From contig JAHLKD010000075.1 of the NCBI GenBank assembly GCA_025526935.1, positions 1-64,000 on the forward strand: DNA of 64,000 nucleotides, in the 5' to 3' direction. Shown here in pieces: positions 21,236-33,789 of this stretch. Every line of letters begins with the position of its first letter. Position 1 is the first letter of the stretch. The translations under genes were made by a program, and so were the position numbers. The notes beneath the pieces were generated by a model, which saw only the letters and a program-made list of their open reading frames with translations, searched no databases and had not been told where the DNA came from. Source of the DNA: Cladochytrium replicatum. Taxonomy: Eukaryota > Chytridiomycota > Chytridiomycetes > Cladochytriales > Cladochytriaceae.

Positions 21236-22610
21236 TCAGTTTAGGAATGGTGATTGGTCCTGCCACAATTACTGTGATGGGCAAATTCTTAAATGGCTAT
21301 TCGAACACGTTTGCCTCGAGCTCAACTTGTGTTGAAGCGGTTCTGGAACCTCCAATCGACTGGGAGTTGAATAACACCACTATGTTGATGTTTGTCTACT
21401 TCGGTATCGCAATGGCAGTTGCGTGTTATTTCTCTCAAATGTTCTGGATTATCACTCGCGAGAATCAAACCAAGGTGAGCAAAACTTTTGTGAGTGACGG
21501 CTCTCTATTAACTTCGTCTTATATTACCAAGGTTATCGCAGAATATGTGAAGAAGAGCATGTCGCTCAGTATCGGATTCTGCTCTTTCATGCTGACCATA
21601 GTCGCCACCTGTGGCCCTTGCATTCTTTTACGGTGCTCGTCTCGTGCTGTGGGGTGCGATGCAGTCTGGCAATGTTCTCGTGTCTTTGTCTCCATGCTGA
21701 TCGGAGCAATCTCGTTCATGATCATCCCCCCAAACCTCTCGCGGGTCTCCAGGCACGAGGTGCTGCGGACAAGATTTTTGCGAAATTGCTACTATCGAAC
21801 GTATCCCTGAGATCGACGCATCAAGTGAGGTTGGAAAGAAGCCTGAGTCTATCCATGCGCGACATTGAGTTCGGCGTTTGTTTCAACGTTTGCAAAGGTA
21901 AAGATCGCGGCGATCAAAACAATCCAACTAGTTCATCGACCTGTGTCCAAAATCGATCCCGAAAGCCTGATGGTATGCTCCAGCGATGGTGTGACCCCTC
22001 TGACGGCGACGTTCTCATCGACGGGACGAGCAGCAAGTGAAGGAGGGGCTTCGGAAGCACATGCCGATCGTGGGTGAAGAACCGGTGCTTTGCGACATGA
22101 GCTTGCGAGAAAACATCCTTGCCGGTACCGACCGGCCAGATATCACGGATGAAGAGCCCAACGAGATTGCCAAGATGGCTCTCCGAGTTCATAGCGGGTC
22201 ATCCGGACGGGTTTGAGACTCGCGTTGGAGATAAGGGGTCACAGCTTTCGGGAGGGCAGAAAAAGCGTGTTGCGATTGCGTTGATCCGAAAGCCGAGATT
22301 CTTGTTGTTGGATGAGGCGACGTCAGCGAAACGAAGCTTGTTCAGGAAGCGATCGACAAAGCTGTTGGACAGGGTGGACGTACTACAATTTCGATTGCCC
22401 AGATTATCGACGATCCAGGATGCGGATATTATTGCCGTGATCAAGGACGGGAGAGTGGTAGAGCTCGGAAACCATCAGGAACTGTTGTCATCGAAGTAAG
22501 TTTATGCTCCTGCTGATTATTTTTTCTAAAGATTGACCGAAGCTGATTGCTCGATATAGTGGCGTGTACACTGCACTGTTCTGCTAACTGGACTTGAACA
22601 TGCCAGTGAA
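21236..22610 (+). pseudogene. Decayed copy of the adjacent ABC transporter
   Basis: Matches 23441-27533 in order but with large deletions. 21247-21476 corresponds to the first membrane exon (DPPIDW-like, FVYFGIAMAVACYFSQM, ENQTK). 21550-21760 corresponds to the mid TMD1 (FCSFMLTI, SMLIGAISFMIIPPNLS). 21870-21975 corresponds to the end of TMD2 (VSTFAKVKIAAIK). 22050-22500 corresponds to NBD2 ([54 protein letters not shown]) with frameshifts and a missing SALDSES block. Even the last intron and final exon are recognisable (22498-22610). NBD1 and its Walker A are gone. It is a tandem duplicate that died. Confidence 0.9.
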
Positions 22611-23079
22611 AATTTCGGATTCTTTCGTGATGCACCGGATGACAGATTCTTATGTTCTTTATATTTTCTATTTTCCTTTTCACAATAAGTATGTCAATAC
22701 TGATGATGGTAAAACTACATTCAACACTGATAAGTTGACACGTTGCAGTGTCATTAATAACCCTCCGTGCGGAGGTTGCAGATGTGCCGCTAGCAAGGGA
22801 CAGCCAGCCAGGACACGTTTTGTGAGGTAGCACAGTAGAGTGAGTTTCTCAAACTGATAATTACAACAATCCTCCGCGGGTGCCTCCGGTCCTGTAGCGT
22901 GGCATCGGGCCGGTGTGACGTTGCCAACCGCACCATCCCATCCCGAAGCGGATTAATTAAATCGTAGCTTCAAAAATCTGTCTCTCCGCCTGCGCACTCA
23001 CAAAATTTTCTATTTGCGTCTCCTCGTTTAGCGTCTGGAGGACCCCAAAGCTGAACTGGCGCATCGCAAATAATTCGTC
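22611..23079. other. Upstream region of the ABC transporter gene
   Basis: No gene. GC-richer from about 22870, with a pyrimidine-rich stretch (about 22980-23040) just before the ATG, as expected of a fungal promoter and 5' UTR. No TATA box is obvious. Confidence 0.4.
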
Positions 23080-26000
23080 ATGGCTGCTGCTAATGCCGAC
23101 TCCATCGCTGTAGAGGCCGTCGCTGTAGAGGAAGGCGCGGTCGCTGTCGCTGTCGTTCCGCCCGAAGCTGAAACGCTGTTGGAACACGACAAGAAGGACA
23201 GCGCTACGCCCTCATCAAATACCCTTGCCGACGAAAAATCGTCCGATAAGGGTAAGGCTGCAAAGAAGAAGTTTTCTCTTTTCGCAAAGAAGGATGGTGG
23301 CGAGAAGAAACCTCCGGAGCCCACTGCCAGCTTTGCGCAGCTCTTCCGGTTTGCTAGCAAAACGGACAGGATCCTTATCTTGTTAGTATCATGATTTCTT
23401 GTCAAAATTATATTAAATTTACGTACGTGATATTTTTTAGGATTGCCTCTCTGTTCAGCTTGGGAATGGGCGCTCTTATCCCGGCGTCGATCACCGTATT
23501 CGGACAGTTTTTGAATGGAAACGGCGCTTCCTTTGCGTCAGCGCCTCAGTGCGACGCTCAGGGTGTTTTGGATCCCCCCATTGACTGGGCTACGAACAGC
23601 AGAACCATCTTGATGTTTGTGTACTTCGGTCTTGGCATGGCTGTTGCCGGCTACTTTTCCCAAATGATGTGGATTTTGTCAGGCGAGAACCAGACTAAGG
23701 TAGATATCTATCTTTCGTCGCCAAAGTTTGTTTACCCAAAACCATGCTCAGGTTATCCGTGAGAAATATGTTCAGTCGATCTTGCGTCAGGACATGTCAT
23801 GGTTCGACAGTGCACAGGACGGTTCCTTGACTACGCGTTTGGCCCAAGACACGCAACTTATTCAGGACGGTATCTCCGAAAAGTTCGGTTTGGTTCTTCA
23901 GGGTTTGGCTCAGTTCATTGGTGGCTTTACGGTCGCTTTCGTCTACGGCTGGAAGCTTGCACTGGTTCTTCTCGCAGCACTCCCCATCATGGGCATTGTT
24001 GGAACTATTATGGTGACTCTGATCACCAAGTTCGTTCGCCAGGGTCAGGATTCGTACGCCGATGCTGGTGCCGTCGCCGAGCAAGTTATTGCTGGTATCC
24101 GTACGGTCTTCTCGTTCAGCCTTCAACAGCGTTTCGCACAAAAGTACCAGGCCCAGCTCGACAAGGCTCACGCCAACGATGTTAAGAAGGGTCTTGCCCT
24201 CAGCGGTGGTTTTGGAGCATTCATGTTGACCATCTTCTCAACATACGCACTCGCGTTCTACGTCGGAAGTCGGCTTGTTCTCAACGGAGAGATGGTGCCC
24301 GGGGATGTGCTCGTCGTATTCTTCTCGATGCTGATTGGTGCTTTCTCGGTCATCATCATTCCGCCCAACTTGTCTTCTGTCACTCAGGCTCGTGGTGCTG
24401 CCTACAAAATTTTCGCCACCATTGACCGTGTTCCCGAAATCGACGCTAGCAGCGATGCAGGTGTCAAGCCGGAATCAATCCAGGGGGACATCCAATTCTC
24501 AAACGTCAGCTTTGCCTACCCTACCCGCCCGGACATCACCGTTCTCTACGACCTCACAGTGAACATCAAACCCGGAACTACTGTTGCTTTTGTCGGCCCT
24601 TCAGGTTCCGGCAAGAGTACCTCCGTTTCTCTGATCCAGCGCTTCTACAACCCAAAGGCCGGCTCGATCTCGATCGACGGCGTTCCTATCGAGGACTACA
24701 ACCTCCGCTGGCTTCGTGACAACATCGGTGTTGTCTCTCAGGAACCCGTTCTCTTCAACACGTCGATCAAACAGAACATTCTTATGGGTGCGACTCGCGA
24801 AGTTTCGATGGAGGAGATAATCGAGTGCTGCAAGAAAGCCAACTGCCACAACTTTATCCAGAAGCTCCCGAAAGGTTACGACACCTTGGTCGGTGAACAT
24901 GGTGGTATGATGTCGGGTGGACAGAAGCAACGTATTGCTATCGCCAGGGCGCTCGTTCGAAACCCTCGCATTCTCTTGCTCGATGAAGCCACGTCTGCCT
25001 TGGACACCCAGTCTGAGCGTGTCGTGCAGCGTGCTCTCGATGTTGCCGCCAAGGACCGTACCACCATCGTCATTGCCCGTAAGTTTTTTTGGGTCTGGAG
25101 TATAGAATGACACTGAATCGACTTCATTCAATTTAGACCGTCTTTCTACAATCCGTAACGCTGATTTGATTGTCGTTCTCGACAAGGGTCGCATGGTTGA
25201 AAGCGGCACCCACGACTCGCTCGTTGCCCTTGGTGGTGTCTACGCCAATCTTGTCGAAAAGCAAAAGATCCGTATGGACCTGGACAACAAACTGAAATCT
25301 GAGAAGACCAACCTTCCCGGTGGCCTCACCGAGTCCGCTCTCGAATCATCCATGGAATCGCAGGAAGAACTTGAGGTCGCTGCTGAATTGGAGGCGGAGG
25401 CCCAGGAACTCGCAAATAAGGCTGCGCTTGAAACGGTTGAGCCTATTGTTGACGCCAAGACTGGAGAAGTTCTTGCCACTGGATTGAGGCTCGAATCTTA
25501 CGACACATTGAAGAGACGCGCAAAGGATGCGATCCGAAAGGAACGCGATGCCGACGACGAAGCTAGCAAACAGAAGGCGCCGATCGTGCGAGTGCTCAAG
25601 TTGATGAGGCCTGAGTGGTGGCGTATGGCTCTCGGTATTCTCGGTGCGTCTATCGCCGGGTGTGTTTTCGTAAGTTCAGAGATTTTGTTTTCATAGTTCT
25701 GTTTTAGCTGATTACCCTGCACTTTCCAGCCCATCTTCGCGCTTATCTTCACAAACGTCATCAAGGAGCTTTTCGTAATTCAAATCACGAAGAAGGAACC
25801 CGAACCTTTCCAGGGAGCGTACCTTTACTCGTTCATTTTCTTGTGCATTGGCCTCGCTGGTTTCACTGGCATCTTCCTCCAAGGCTCGAACTTTGAAATT
25901 GCTGGCGCTGGAATCACTCGTCGCATGCGCATGATGGCCTTTGAGACCCTCATGAGGCAAGAAGTCGGATTCTTCGACGAGGAAGGCCACAGTTTGGGAG

Positions 26001-27533
26001 CTTTGACTACCCAGCTTGCGACCGATGCAAGCAAGGTTGGTGACTTGGTCACTAAGGTCTGGGCCGATCTTGTACAACTCGTTGTGACCGGTATCTGCGG
26101 TTTGACTATTGCATTCTACTATTCATGGCAAGTTACTCTGGTAAGTTGACAGCAAATTCTTTTTCTTCTAGCTGGTTTGTTCACTCATGTCTTCTTCCAG
26201 GCTCTCTTGGCAACTATTCCTCTGCTGGCCATCGGTACTTACTTCGAGTCCCGCACTGTTCGTGGTTTCGAAGACGCGACCAAGCGTGCTTACGAAGACA
26301 GTGGAGAGATTGCTGCCGAAGCATTCAAGGAAATCCGAACTGTTGCCGCGTTGAACCGTCAGGGATACTTCGACTCTCGTTTCCGCGCCAACAACAACCG
26401 TCCCCACAAGCTCGCCATCAAGAAAGCCTACACATCATCTCTCGGAAACGGCTACACCCAGGCATTCACGCAGCTTGTCAACGCGTTCGGTTTCTACATT
26501 GGGCTTAAATTCTCCGAGTTGTGCTGGACCGAGTTGTCCAAGGTGTTCACGGTCATTATGGCTGCTACTATTACCGCCCAGGGTCTCGGACGTTCATCGA
26601 CCTTCTTGTCGACTTTCAACAAGGCGAAGGTCGCTGCCATCAAGATGTTCCAGCTCATCGACCGTGAGTCCAAGATCGACCCCGACGCGAAAGGTGACGA
26701 GCCCGACACGTTGGATGGCAACTTTGACTTTAAGAATATCGGATTCACGTACCCCGCTCGTCCCAACCAGCCCATTTTCACTGGCGGATTCAACATCAGC
26801 GGTAAGAAGAACCAGACTGTTGCGCTTGTCGGACCTTCGGGTTGTGGTAAGAGTACCACGATCGGAATGCTTCAGCGATGGTATGACCCGACAGACGGCG
26901 AGGTTCTCATCGACGGCAAGAATGTGAACCTGCTCCAGGTCAAGGAGGGTCTCCGCAAGCACATGTCGATTGTCGGCCAAGAACCCGTGCTTTTCGACAT
27001 GAGTCTCCGGGAGAACATACTTGCCGGTACTGACCGCACCGACGTCACGGACGAGGAGCTCGACGAGGTTGTCAAGATGGCCAACATCACCGATTTCATT
27101 GCGAGCCTTCCGGACGGGTTCGAGACCCGTGTTGGAGACAAGGGTTCGCAGCTCTCTGGAGGACAGAAGCAGCGTGTTGCGATAGCGAGAGCGTTGATTA
27201 GGAAACCCAGGATCTTGTTGTTGGACGAGGCGACTTCCGCGCTTGACTCTGAGAGCGAGAAGGTTGTGCAGGAGGCGATTGACCGTGCGGTCGGACAGGG
27301 GGGACGCACCACCATCGCCATTGCCCACCGTCTCTCGACCATCCAGGATGCCGACGTGATTGCGGTCATCAAGGACGGACGTGTCGTTGAACTCGGAAAC
27401 CACCAGGAACTTTTGGCCCTCAAGTAAGCGTCTTCTGTCTCTAATTTTGGAAATTAACCAAATTTTTTTTTCTGCTTTCAGCGGCGTGTACTCAGCGCTT
27501 TGCAAGGAGCAGGACTTGAACATGCTTCAATAA
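23080..27533 (+). CDS. Full-size ABC transporter, subfamily B (MDR/P-glycoprotein type)
   Basis: A seven-exon gene: 23080-23381, 23441-23699, 23752-25078, 25137-25669, 25730-26140, 26201-27423 and 27482-27533, with GT-AG introns of 51-61 bp; the exon sum is 4107 nt, 1368 aa. Architecture is TMD1-NBD1-TMD2-NBD2. NBD1 has Walker [10 protein letters not shown], signature MSGGQKQR and Walker [16 protein letters not shown]2 has [17 protein letters not shown] and [12 protein letters not shown], so both sites keep catalytic residues. The first ~100 residues are Ala/Val-, Lys- and Glu-rich and cytosolic. The linker after NBD1 is long and acidic, a usual place for phosphorylation. It should export hydrophobic compounds or lipids across the plasma or vacuolar membrane using ATP; the substrate cannot be told. 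A broken duplicate lies immediately upstream. Confidence 0.95.
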
Positions 27534-28267
27534 GAATACGCCCAGGTTCCAGAAAGCAATTCGAGCTCTTCGCACGCTTTCACTTTGATCGTTGCTTTTT
27601 TGTAAGGCTCTAGCTATGACATAACTTCCAATTCTCATCAAGACGCCAGCTTTCGTTACTATGGCATAACAAATAGACGCACTTCCCCTCCCAACTATTA
27701 TGTTTCGCCAAAACTGCCCTTTGCGATTGCTTTCAGAAAATTTGTCGCATTGTGTCATTAAGTAGGAAGTGAGACTACTGGTAGGAACTTCATTGAGAAT
27801 TGGGTGGGTCTAATTTTATGTTTCACTCCTGATCTCGTTCGGTTATGGTGTGTAATAGCCAGTTTTGGGGGGCTGGATGGGTTATGTGCGTTTTCAGTTG
27901 TTTCCAAAAGTTGTTTAAATCAAGTAAATACCTCTTGATGTTAGAGTTGTTAATTCATTAAAAAAGTGTGTCCTCAATTTTTGCAGAACAAGCACAGAGA
28001 TTAAAACTGCAGAAAACAGAACAGATTTGTTCGCTGATATAATAAGGAACTGAGATTCGGTATTCAATCATTGCTGGATTGGTCAGATGTTGAAACAGTG
28101 GCGATGGGAAAAGGGAGGCGGCCAATCTGCGACGCTCAGGGCCAACAGAAATACTAGACACTTATGACGTAAATTTATTTTTGTGGCGATGGTTTGAAGT
28201 CATAAATAGGATCGGGTTCGATCACTTGAAACAGCGGTTTGTGTTTGCTGTTTCATCCTTGATTGCA
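27534..28267. other. Intergenic region, no gene seen
   Basis: Holds the 3' UTR of the ABC transporter and the promoter of the first seven-TM gene. AT-rich, with no ORF that looks coding and no repeat recognised. Confidence 0.4.
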
Positions 28268-29577
28268 ATGTCCACCACCGTCCCGGCTCCCACGTCGCCC
28301 TTTGACCGCTCATTCTTTGTCTTGGTGAATTCCGGTTTTGCTCTTGGGTTCTGTATCAAGGTATTAGGCAGATGGGAGTGTTTCACTGATGTTGCTGATA
28401 TCTGGTTTGTTTAAAGTATGGGATCATCATCGCTTCTCGTCGCTCACAACACCGCGACAAGATCCCTGGCTATCTTCTGGGATGGTGAGCGTTGGGCGAA
28501 GACATCACAAGTCACAAATGCTTACTCTAGCTGTAGCTGGCTCGTCTATGTTTTGATTCAGCTGATTGATATGTGGTCGAAGAAGAGCTCTGGAGCGATT
28601 CCCAACTATGGTTACGTTCTCAACCTGTCAACGTTTTTGTATTCCGCTTGTGTCTGTGGCATTGCTTACATGTCGGTCGTCCGGGTCCTCGCGCTCAGCA
28701 TTAGCAGACACACAGGAGTGCTACGTCGTATCGCTTACATTGTCATTGGTCTGATGTTTGGTGTCCGAGTGATCCGCTCCTGCCTTGCATTCGCGGTCAC
28801 GGTCCAGACTAGCGCTGGGAACACCGAATCTGCTTGTAAGCTAAGAGCAGCTGATCTCTTGGCATGATTGTTAATTGACCTAACAATTAGCCCACTTGGG
28901 AGGGATTGTTGCGGTTTTGCAATTCTTAACTCTTCTCCCCATCCTTGTTGGCCGCACCATCTTGGATGTCCTCTCCACATATCAGCTCTGGAAAGCCCGT
29001 GTGAAGTACATCGACTATGGCCGGGACGCATTCTATATTATTGTGCTATCGCTTGTCTTTGAAACCATTCTCTCTATGGTTGCACTCATTGTGTCTGCTG
29101 AAGAAGGTAGCCCTTTCGTTTGCCAATGATTTTAACCCTTCACTGACCATCGTTACAGCGCTTGTCCAATACTTCGGAGTTTCTATTCCCAATGCTCTTG
29201 CCGTTGCGGACTGGCTTCTGATCAGTTGGTGTATGGCTTCATGGATCGAGCAGCGCCCCCTTTACCGCCAGATCTTCAACCAGCCGGATTCAAGCAAGCC
29301 AACTTCTACCGGAAACAACAAGTCGGGACTGAACATTGTTGCTTATGGGGGTAACCTGGCGCAACACATGAACAACGGCGCTAGCTCGCAACACACGGCG
29401 AACGTGAGCGATCAGTCGACCAGCATCGGCTTCCCGCTACACGAGCCGCCGCATTACCAGGGACTCAACTACCATCCCCAAAGCAATTCACCAGGACAAG
29501 GGTATGCTTACCCACCTCAGCAGAAGTCTCCCGGACAAGGGTACTTGGGAGGTGGTGGATTTCAGTACAGTCCTTGA
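28268..29577 (+). CDS. Seven-TM membrane protein of unknown family, paralogue 1
   Basis: Five exons: 28268-28360, 28417-28484, 28531-28835, 28891-29106 and 29159-29577 (1101 nt, 366 aa), all with GT-AG introns of 46-56 bp. Seven hydrophobic segments can be counted: FFVLVNSGFALGFC, SWLVYVLIQLID, LSTFLYSACVCGIAYM, AYIVIGLMFGV, VAVLQFLTLLPILVG, FYIIVLSLVFETIL and ALAVADWLLISWCM. The C-terminal ~95 residues are Asn/Gln/Pro/Gly-rich and cytosolic, ending in repeats SPGQGY. The layout resembles a receptor or sensor, but I do not recognise the family. A tandem paralogue follows at 29946 with the same intron positions. The 3' UTR contains a 55-bp tandem duplication. Confidence 0.85.
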
Positions 29578-29640
29578 TTCTCTCTGTCGCAGCACTGTTC
29601 TTGTAAAACTTGAATTTGCCTACGTTTGTGCTTAATCCAT

Positions 29641-29750
29641 GGATAGCTCCATTAGTTTTGTGAATTTTATAAGCTGTATATTTTGAATAGAAAATGGATA
29701 ACTCCATTAGTTTTGTGAATTTTATAAGCTGTATATTTTGAATAGTAAAC
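29641..29750. repeat. 55-bp tandem duplication
   Basis: Two copies starting at 29641 and 29696 (GGATAGCTCCATTAG and GGATAACTCCATTAG), nearly identical, AT-rich, in the 3' flank of the first seven-TM gene. Confidence 0.9.
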
Positions 29751-29945
29751 GTTAAGTTGCAAACCATTATCTGATCACATTCTGGCAGTGTCCGACTCCA
29801 AACCCCTGGCCGAAGCTTTTCAAAACAATCCGGACATAGCCAGTGAAACATGGCCGATCCTCTTGAAACCACTTGATGTTATCTTTTGGGATGTTTGCAC
29901 AAACTCATAAAAGCTGGCACAGCCGAAAGATGGTCCCCACTCCCA

Positions 29946-31262
29946 ATGGCAACAATTACATCTCCATTCGATCGGTCGTTGTTCATACTTCTTAATGCAG
30001 GATTTTCGCTGGCATTCTGCACAAAGGTACAACCACATCCGGATTCTTGTTGAAGCTCCTCTGACCCAACCTCCAGTACATTGTAATATTGTTTTCTCGA
30101 CGTTCTTACTACCGAGATGCGCTTCCAGCATCGCTTCTGGGATGGTGAGTATACCCGTATGGACGTGATTATGCAAACTAAACATTGATAATAGTTGGCT
30201 TGTATATATCGTGATCCAACTGATTGACACCTGGGCTACTTTGAGCACAGGAACAATTCGCAATTTCTCATACGTGCTTGCTCTCTCGACGTTGCTCAAC
30301 TCCGCTTGTTTATGCGGGATCGCATATATGTCTGTCGTTCGGGTTCTTGCGCTGACCGTCGCACGGAACACGAGTGTTTTCCGCCGGGTTGCATATGGTT
30401 TTATTGGACTCGTGTTCCTGGTTCGGCTCGTTCGCACATGTCTCTTGTTTGCAGTGGCCGCACAACTGAATGCGTAAGTACTAGTCACATCTCAGTATTC
30501 GCAATATCTCACCTATTCGATCTTTCGCCACGCGTCTAAAACAGAAGCAACAATGCAGTAGCAGGTAATACAAATCCAGCTTGAACGTCGTGTTTTTGCT
30601 CAGCTCCTTCATGCAGTTTATTTGAATGGAATTGTGTCCATCATGCAGTTTTTAACCTTGTTACCTATTCTGGTTGGCCGGACGATATTGGATTTCATAT
30701 CCACTTGGCAGCTGTGGAAGTTCCGTGTCAAGTACATGGACTCTGGGCGTGATGCATTTTATACCATTGCAATCTCGCTGGTGGTAGAGACCGTTCTCTC
30801 ACACATTGCCATAGTTGTTTCAGCAGAAGAAGGTGGGATCTCTTACTCTCTTTTAAACGTGGATGCCTCATGTTGACAAACCTATGTTCAGCCCTTGTAT
30901 CCTTCTTCCGAATTTCGATTCCCAACATGCTTGCCGTAACGGATTGGCTTCTCATCAGTTGGTGCCTTGCATCATGGATTGAGCAGCGTCCCCTCTATCG
31001 ACAAATTTTCAACCAGCCTGAATCCAGTGGCCCGACCTCCGCCGCTGCGAACAAGTCTGCAGACTTAACCATGGTTGGATACGAAGGCGAGATGATGCAC
31101 CAAAGGAATGACCTTCCATCGGCCACCCAGTCATACAACCAAGGATCCGCGAACTTCGAGGACTTGAGCAATCCACCAAGGTATCAGGCCACCACCTATC
31201 AGCCAAATGGCAATCAAGGACAGCAATATTTGGGTGGAGGTCGATTCACAACCAGGTCATAA
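29946..31262 (+). pseudogene. Seven-TM protein paralogue 2, with damaged splice donor
   Basis: Tandem paralogue of 28268-29577. Homologous exons are 29946-30026 (starts MATITSPFDRS), 30077-30144, 30195-30473, 30545-30582, 30617-30832 and 30892-31262. An extra intron, 30474-30544, splits the third exon. The intron at 30583-30616 matches a normal intron of paralogue 1, but its donor reads GAACGT where GT is expected, so removing it by homology needs GA-AG; reading through gives TGA at once. All other junctions keep frame and the C-terminal exon (LLISWCLASWIEQRPLYRQIF) is well conserved. It is either a recent pseudogene or a gene using a different splice. The tail is shorter and Asn/Gln-rich. 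Confidence 0.65.
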
Positions 31263-31337
31263 ATTAAGTCACTACCATGCACATACGAAATAGAGGGAAT
31301 AAGCAGCTCAGGATATTTAGTCTAATTCATCGAACTA

Positions 31338-33287
31338 TTACGACCACCGCCGAAGGCAGTCTCTTCCTCTCCAAAGCCGCACAGCTGCTTGAGCAACTAG
31401 AAAGGCTCTTCGTAGACGTTTCTCGTTATTGTACGACCGCATCAAGTCCAAGACCGTCTTTGTGAATAGGGATGTGTTGGACTTATTTGGGTCAGTGCAT
31501 TCTCCCTGGTTACACAAAAACCATGAATCACCAAATGCCACAGCAATGAACATTTCGGTTACCGTTATCCACGGGTGACGGAGAACTTCTTTAGCGCTTA
31601 TTCGCTTCGCTGGATCGAACTTGAGCATCGCTTCAGATAACGACCGAGCGGCAGGATGCACATTTGCCCAGTATTTCTCAGGATATGTGATTTTCCCATC
31701 ACAGATCATACGCTTTACGGCTAATTCTGCGTCATATCGGTATCCACATATGCTTAGTCATCGATCAGAGATTCGAATTTTTTGGTCGTAGAAACCACTC
31801 ACAGAAGATACATCATTATGCCGATGCTCCATACGTCACATTGTGCGCTATAAGGTAGATTCTGAATGATTTCTGGGGCTGTGAAAATGGTTCAGAGCAA
31901 AGGTAAAGAAGAAAAACGGAATGTACCCATGTAGAGTGGTGTGCCAACAACACTTTCCATCATTGTGCATGCGTCCGTTGACGTAGCCAACCCGAAATCC
32001 GATACTTTGATGTTGAAAGGGTCATTCGGAATATCCGTTGAAAGGAGCACATTTTCTGCCTTTGTAGTTCTGATTGTGAAAAACTTCCTGCTGCACACTC
32101 CCAGAATGCTACCTTGATATCTCGATGTACAATCCCATTATCGTGCAAATACGCTGGAACAACCTTATGAGTGCAAAACCACAGAAGAAATGAAACCGGA
32201 ACTCACCTACTGCGTTCACTAGCCTTGCCATGATTATTCTCGCCTCCTCCTCAGACCACGTTCGCCTTGCCCTCACTTTCTGGGCCAGTTCACCGCCTCT
32301 GCAGCTGCCAGGCGCAGATTAACAAAAATGCAAAAACGCAATCCAAATGCATACTATTCCATGATAATGTAAACCTTTTTAGGCGTTTCATAAACTTCGT
32401 TCATTCGAATAATGTGAGGATGCCGAACTTGCTTCATGATGTTGATTTCTCCAAGCATCTGGTTGTACATGTAGGGAGAATCTTTCTTCTTTGCAACAGC
32501 CTTGCATGCATACACCATCTTTGTTGCTCGCTCTTGAACGACTCTCACGACTCCGAATGCTCCCCTGAAGTTTTTATCGATTAGATTTAAAATGTGCAGC
32601 TTATGTTGGCTCCTACTCTCCGATTTTCTTTCCAAAAATATACTTCGCTTCAAGTTCCGCAACGTCTGGTGATCTTGTGTGGACGACAACGTGCTCTGAT
32701 CCATTCGTAAAGCTTCCAGGCGAGTCAGAAAAACTTGCGGCAGATTGAGTTTGCAGAAGTGCAGGCGGGTCTCTTTGGGTCTTTTGAGGGATATCAACAG
32801 CATTCTCTTCGCGACCAGCGGTTTGATTCTGATCCTGATCCGACGATGCATTCGACAGTTGTCGTTCGTTATCTTCGAAAGTGAGAGGCTGGCTTTTCAA
32901 AACTTCCTCTTCGCCAGATTTATCTTCATCCAAGCTGCGGGTCTTTTTGGCTTTCTCCGAGTCATTCAGAGCTTCAGACTTGATTTTTGCCTCTATCGGC
33001 AGAAGACCTCGTCGAACCAGCTTCGCGTCTTGGGATCTTCTTCGAAGAGCTCCCGAAGCGGATTGAGGGCGGGTACGAATTGTTCCGGGGGCTTTAGGAT
33101 TAGATTGCTCAGTAGATGCTGGGACGATGCGTGAAGTTGATGGGACTGTTTTGCGTTGTGAATTAGTCGCAGCTGGCCTTGAGACAGTGTTTGAGCTTTT
33201 ACTGAGGGGCAGCGTGCGCTGTGTTTCTGAGGGGTTGTTTCTTGTATGTTGTACCATGATCGTTGTGATCTGGAAGGAAATCGGCAT
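31338..33287 (-). CDS. Serine/threonine protein kinase, STK33-like (CAMK group)
   Basis: Eight exons on the minus strand: 32617-33287, 32355-32564, 32207-32304, 32113-32153, 31927-32059, 31803-31878, 31563-31752 and 31338-31505 (1587 nt, 528 aa). The last intron is 57 bp and could also be retained in frame. The first ~215 residues are disordered, Ser/Thr/Arg-rich. The kinase domain has the glycine loop IGEGAFGVV, Lys in YACKAV, Glu in GEINIM, HRDIKAEN, DFG in KVSDFGLA and GTPLYMAPE. The wording HPHIIRMNEVYETPKKVYIIMEYC and the short insert after AENVLLS resemble animal STK33. All catalytic residues are present, so it should be active. The C-terminus ends in a basic amphipathic tail. If the STK33 link holds, a flagellar or ciliary role would fit a zoosporic fungus. 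Confidence 0.9.
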
Positions 33288-33789
33288 CAGAAATTATAAA
33301 ATTAAAAAAATCTGACAAGGAAGAATGGGGGGGAAGGCGAAAAACAACAGTAATATTCTCTTCTGAGATGAAAAGATTATTCCAGATCGAAGGAAGAGTT
33401 GAGTCGTCCCATTGTGAAACCCGTTCTTGGCTCTGGTGTGAAGGTCACCATGATGTCAAATCTGGCCCGAGATTTCCCAACCGAATCAACCGATTGAAGT
33501 GCAAGCAAGAGTGCAAATCGAAAGGGAGACTTCATTCTTGCCAAAAACATACGGGATGCAAAGTGGACACAATTTACAACATTAAAACAATATACGGTAT
33601 AGTAACAAGTAATAAACCAGCGAGGATGATAGTATTACTGTGCCCTGTTAAGACAAAGGGTTCGATATAAAAATGAAAGGGACGTGGAGACGAAACAGAG
33701 TTGAGGAAGTGAATCCAAAGCAAAAGCAAGTGCCATGAGAAATAGTATCAATCAAAACACTGCCTTGCCAAGCTCACCTCAAAAAAGCT
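33288..33789. other. Intergenic region
   Basis: Lies between the kinase start and the ankyrin gene stop, both on the minus strand. A 100-codon + frame is present but has no recognisable features and unbiased composition; not called. Confidence 0.4.

Noticed and set aside
26594-27523. 309-aa and 183-aa minus frames
   Set aside because: Antisense to the second nucleotide-binding domain of the ABC transporter; codon composition of a shadow frame.
33368-33670. 100-aa + frame between kinase and ankyrin genes
   Set aside because: No conserved features and no splice or composition support.
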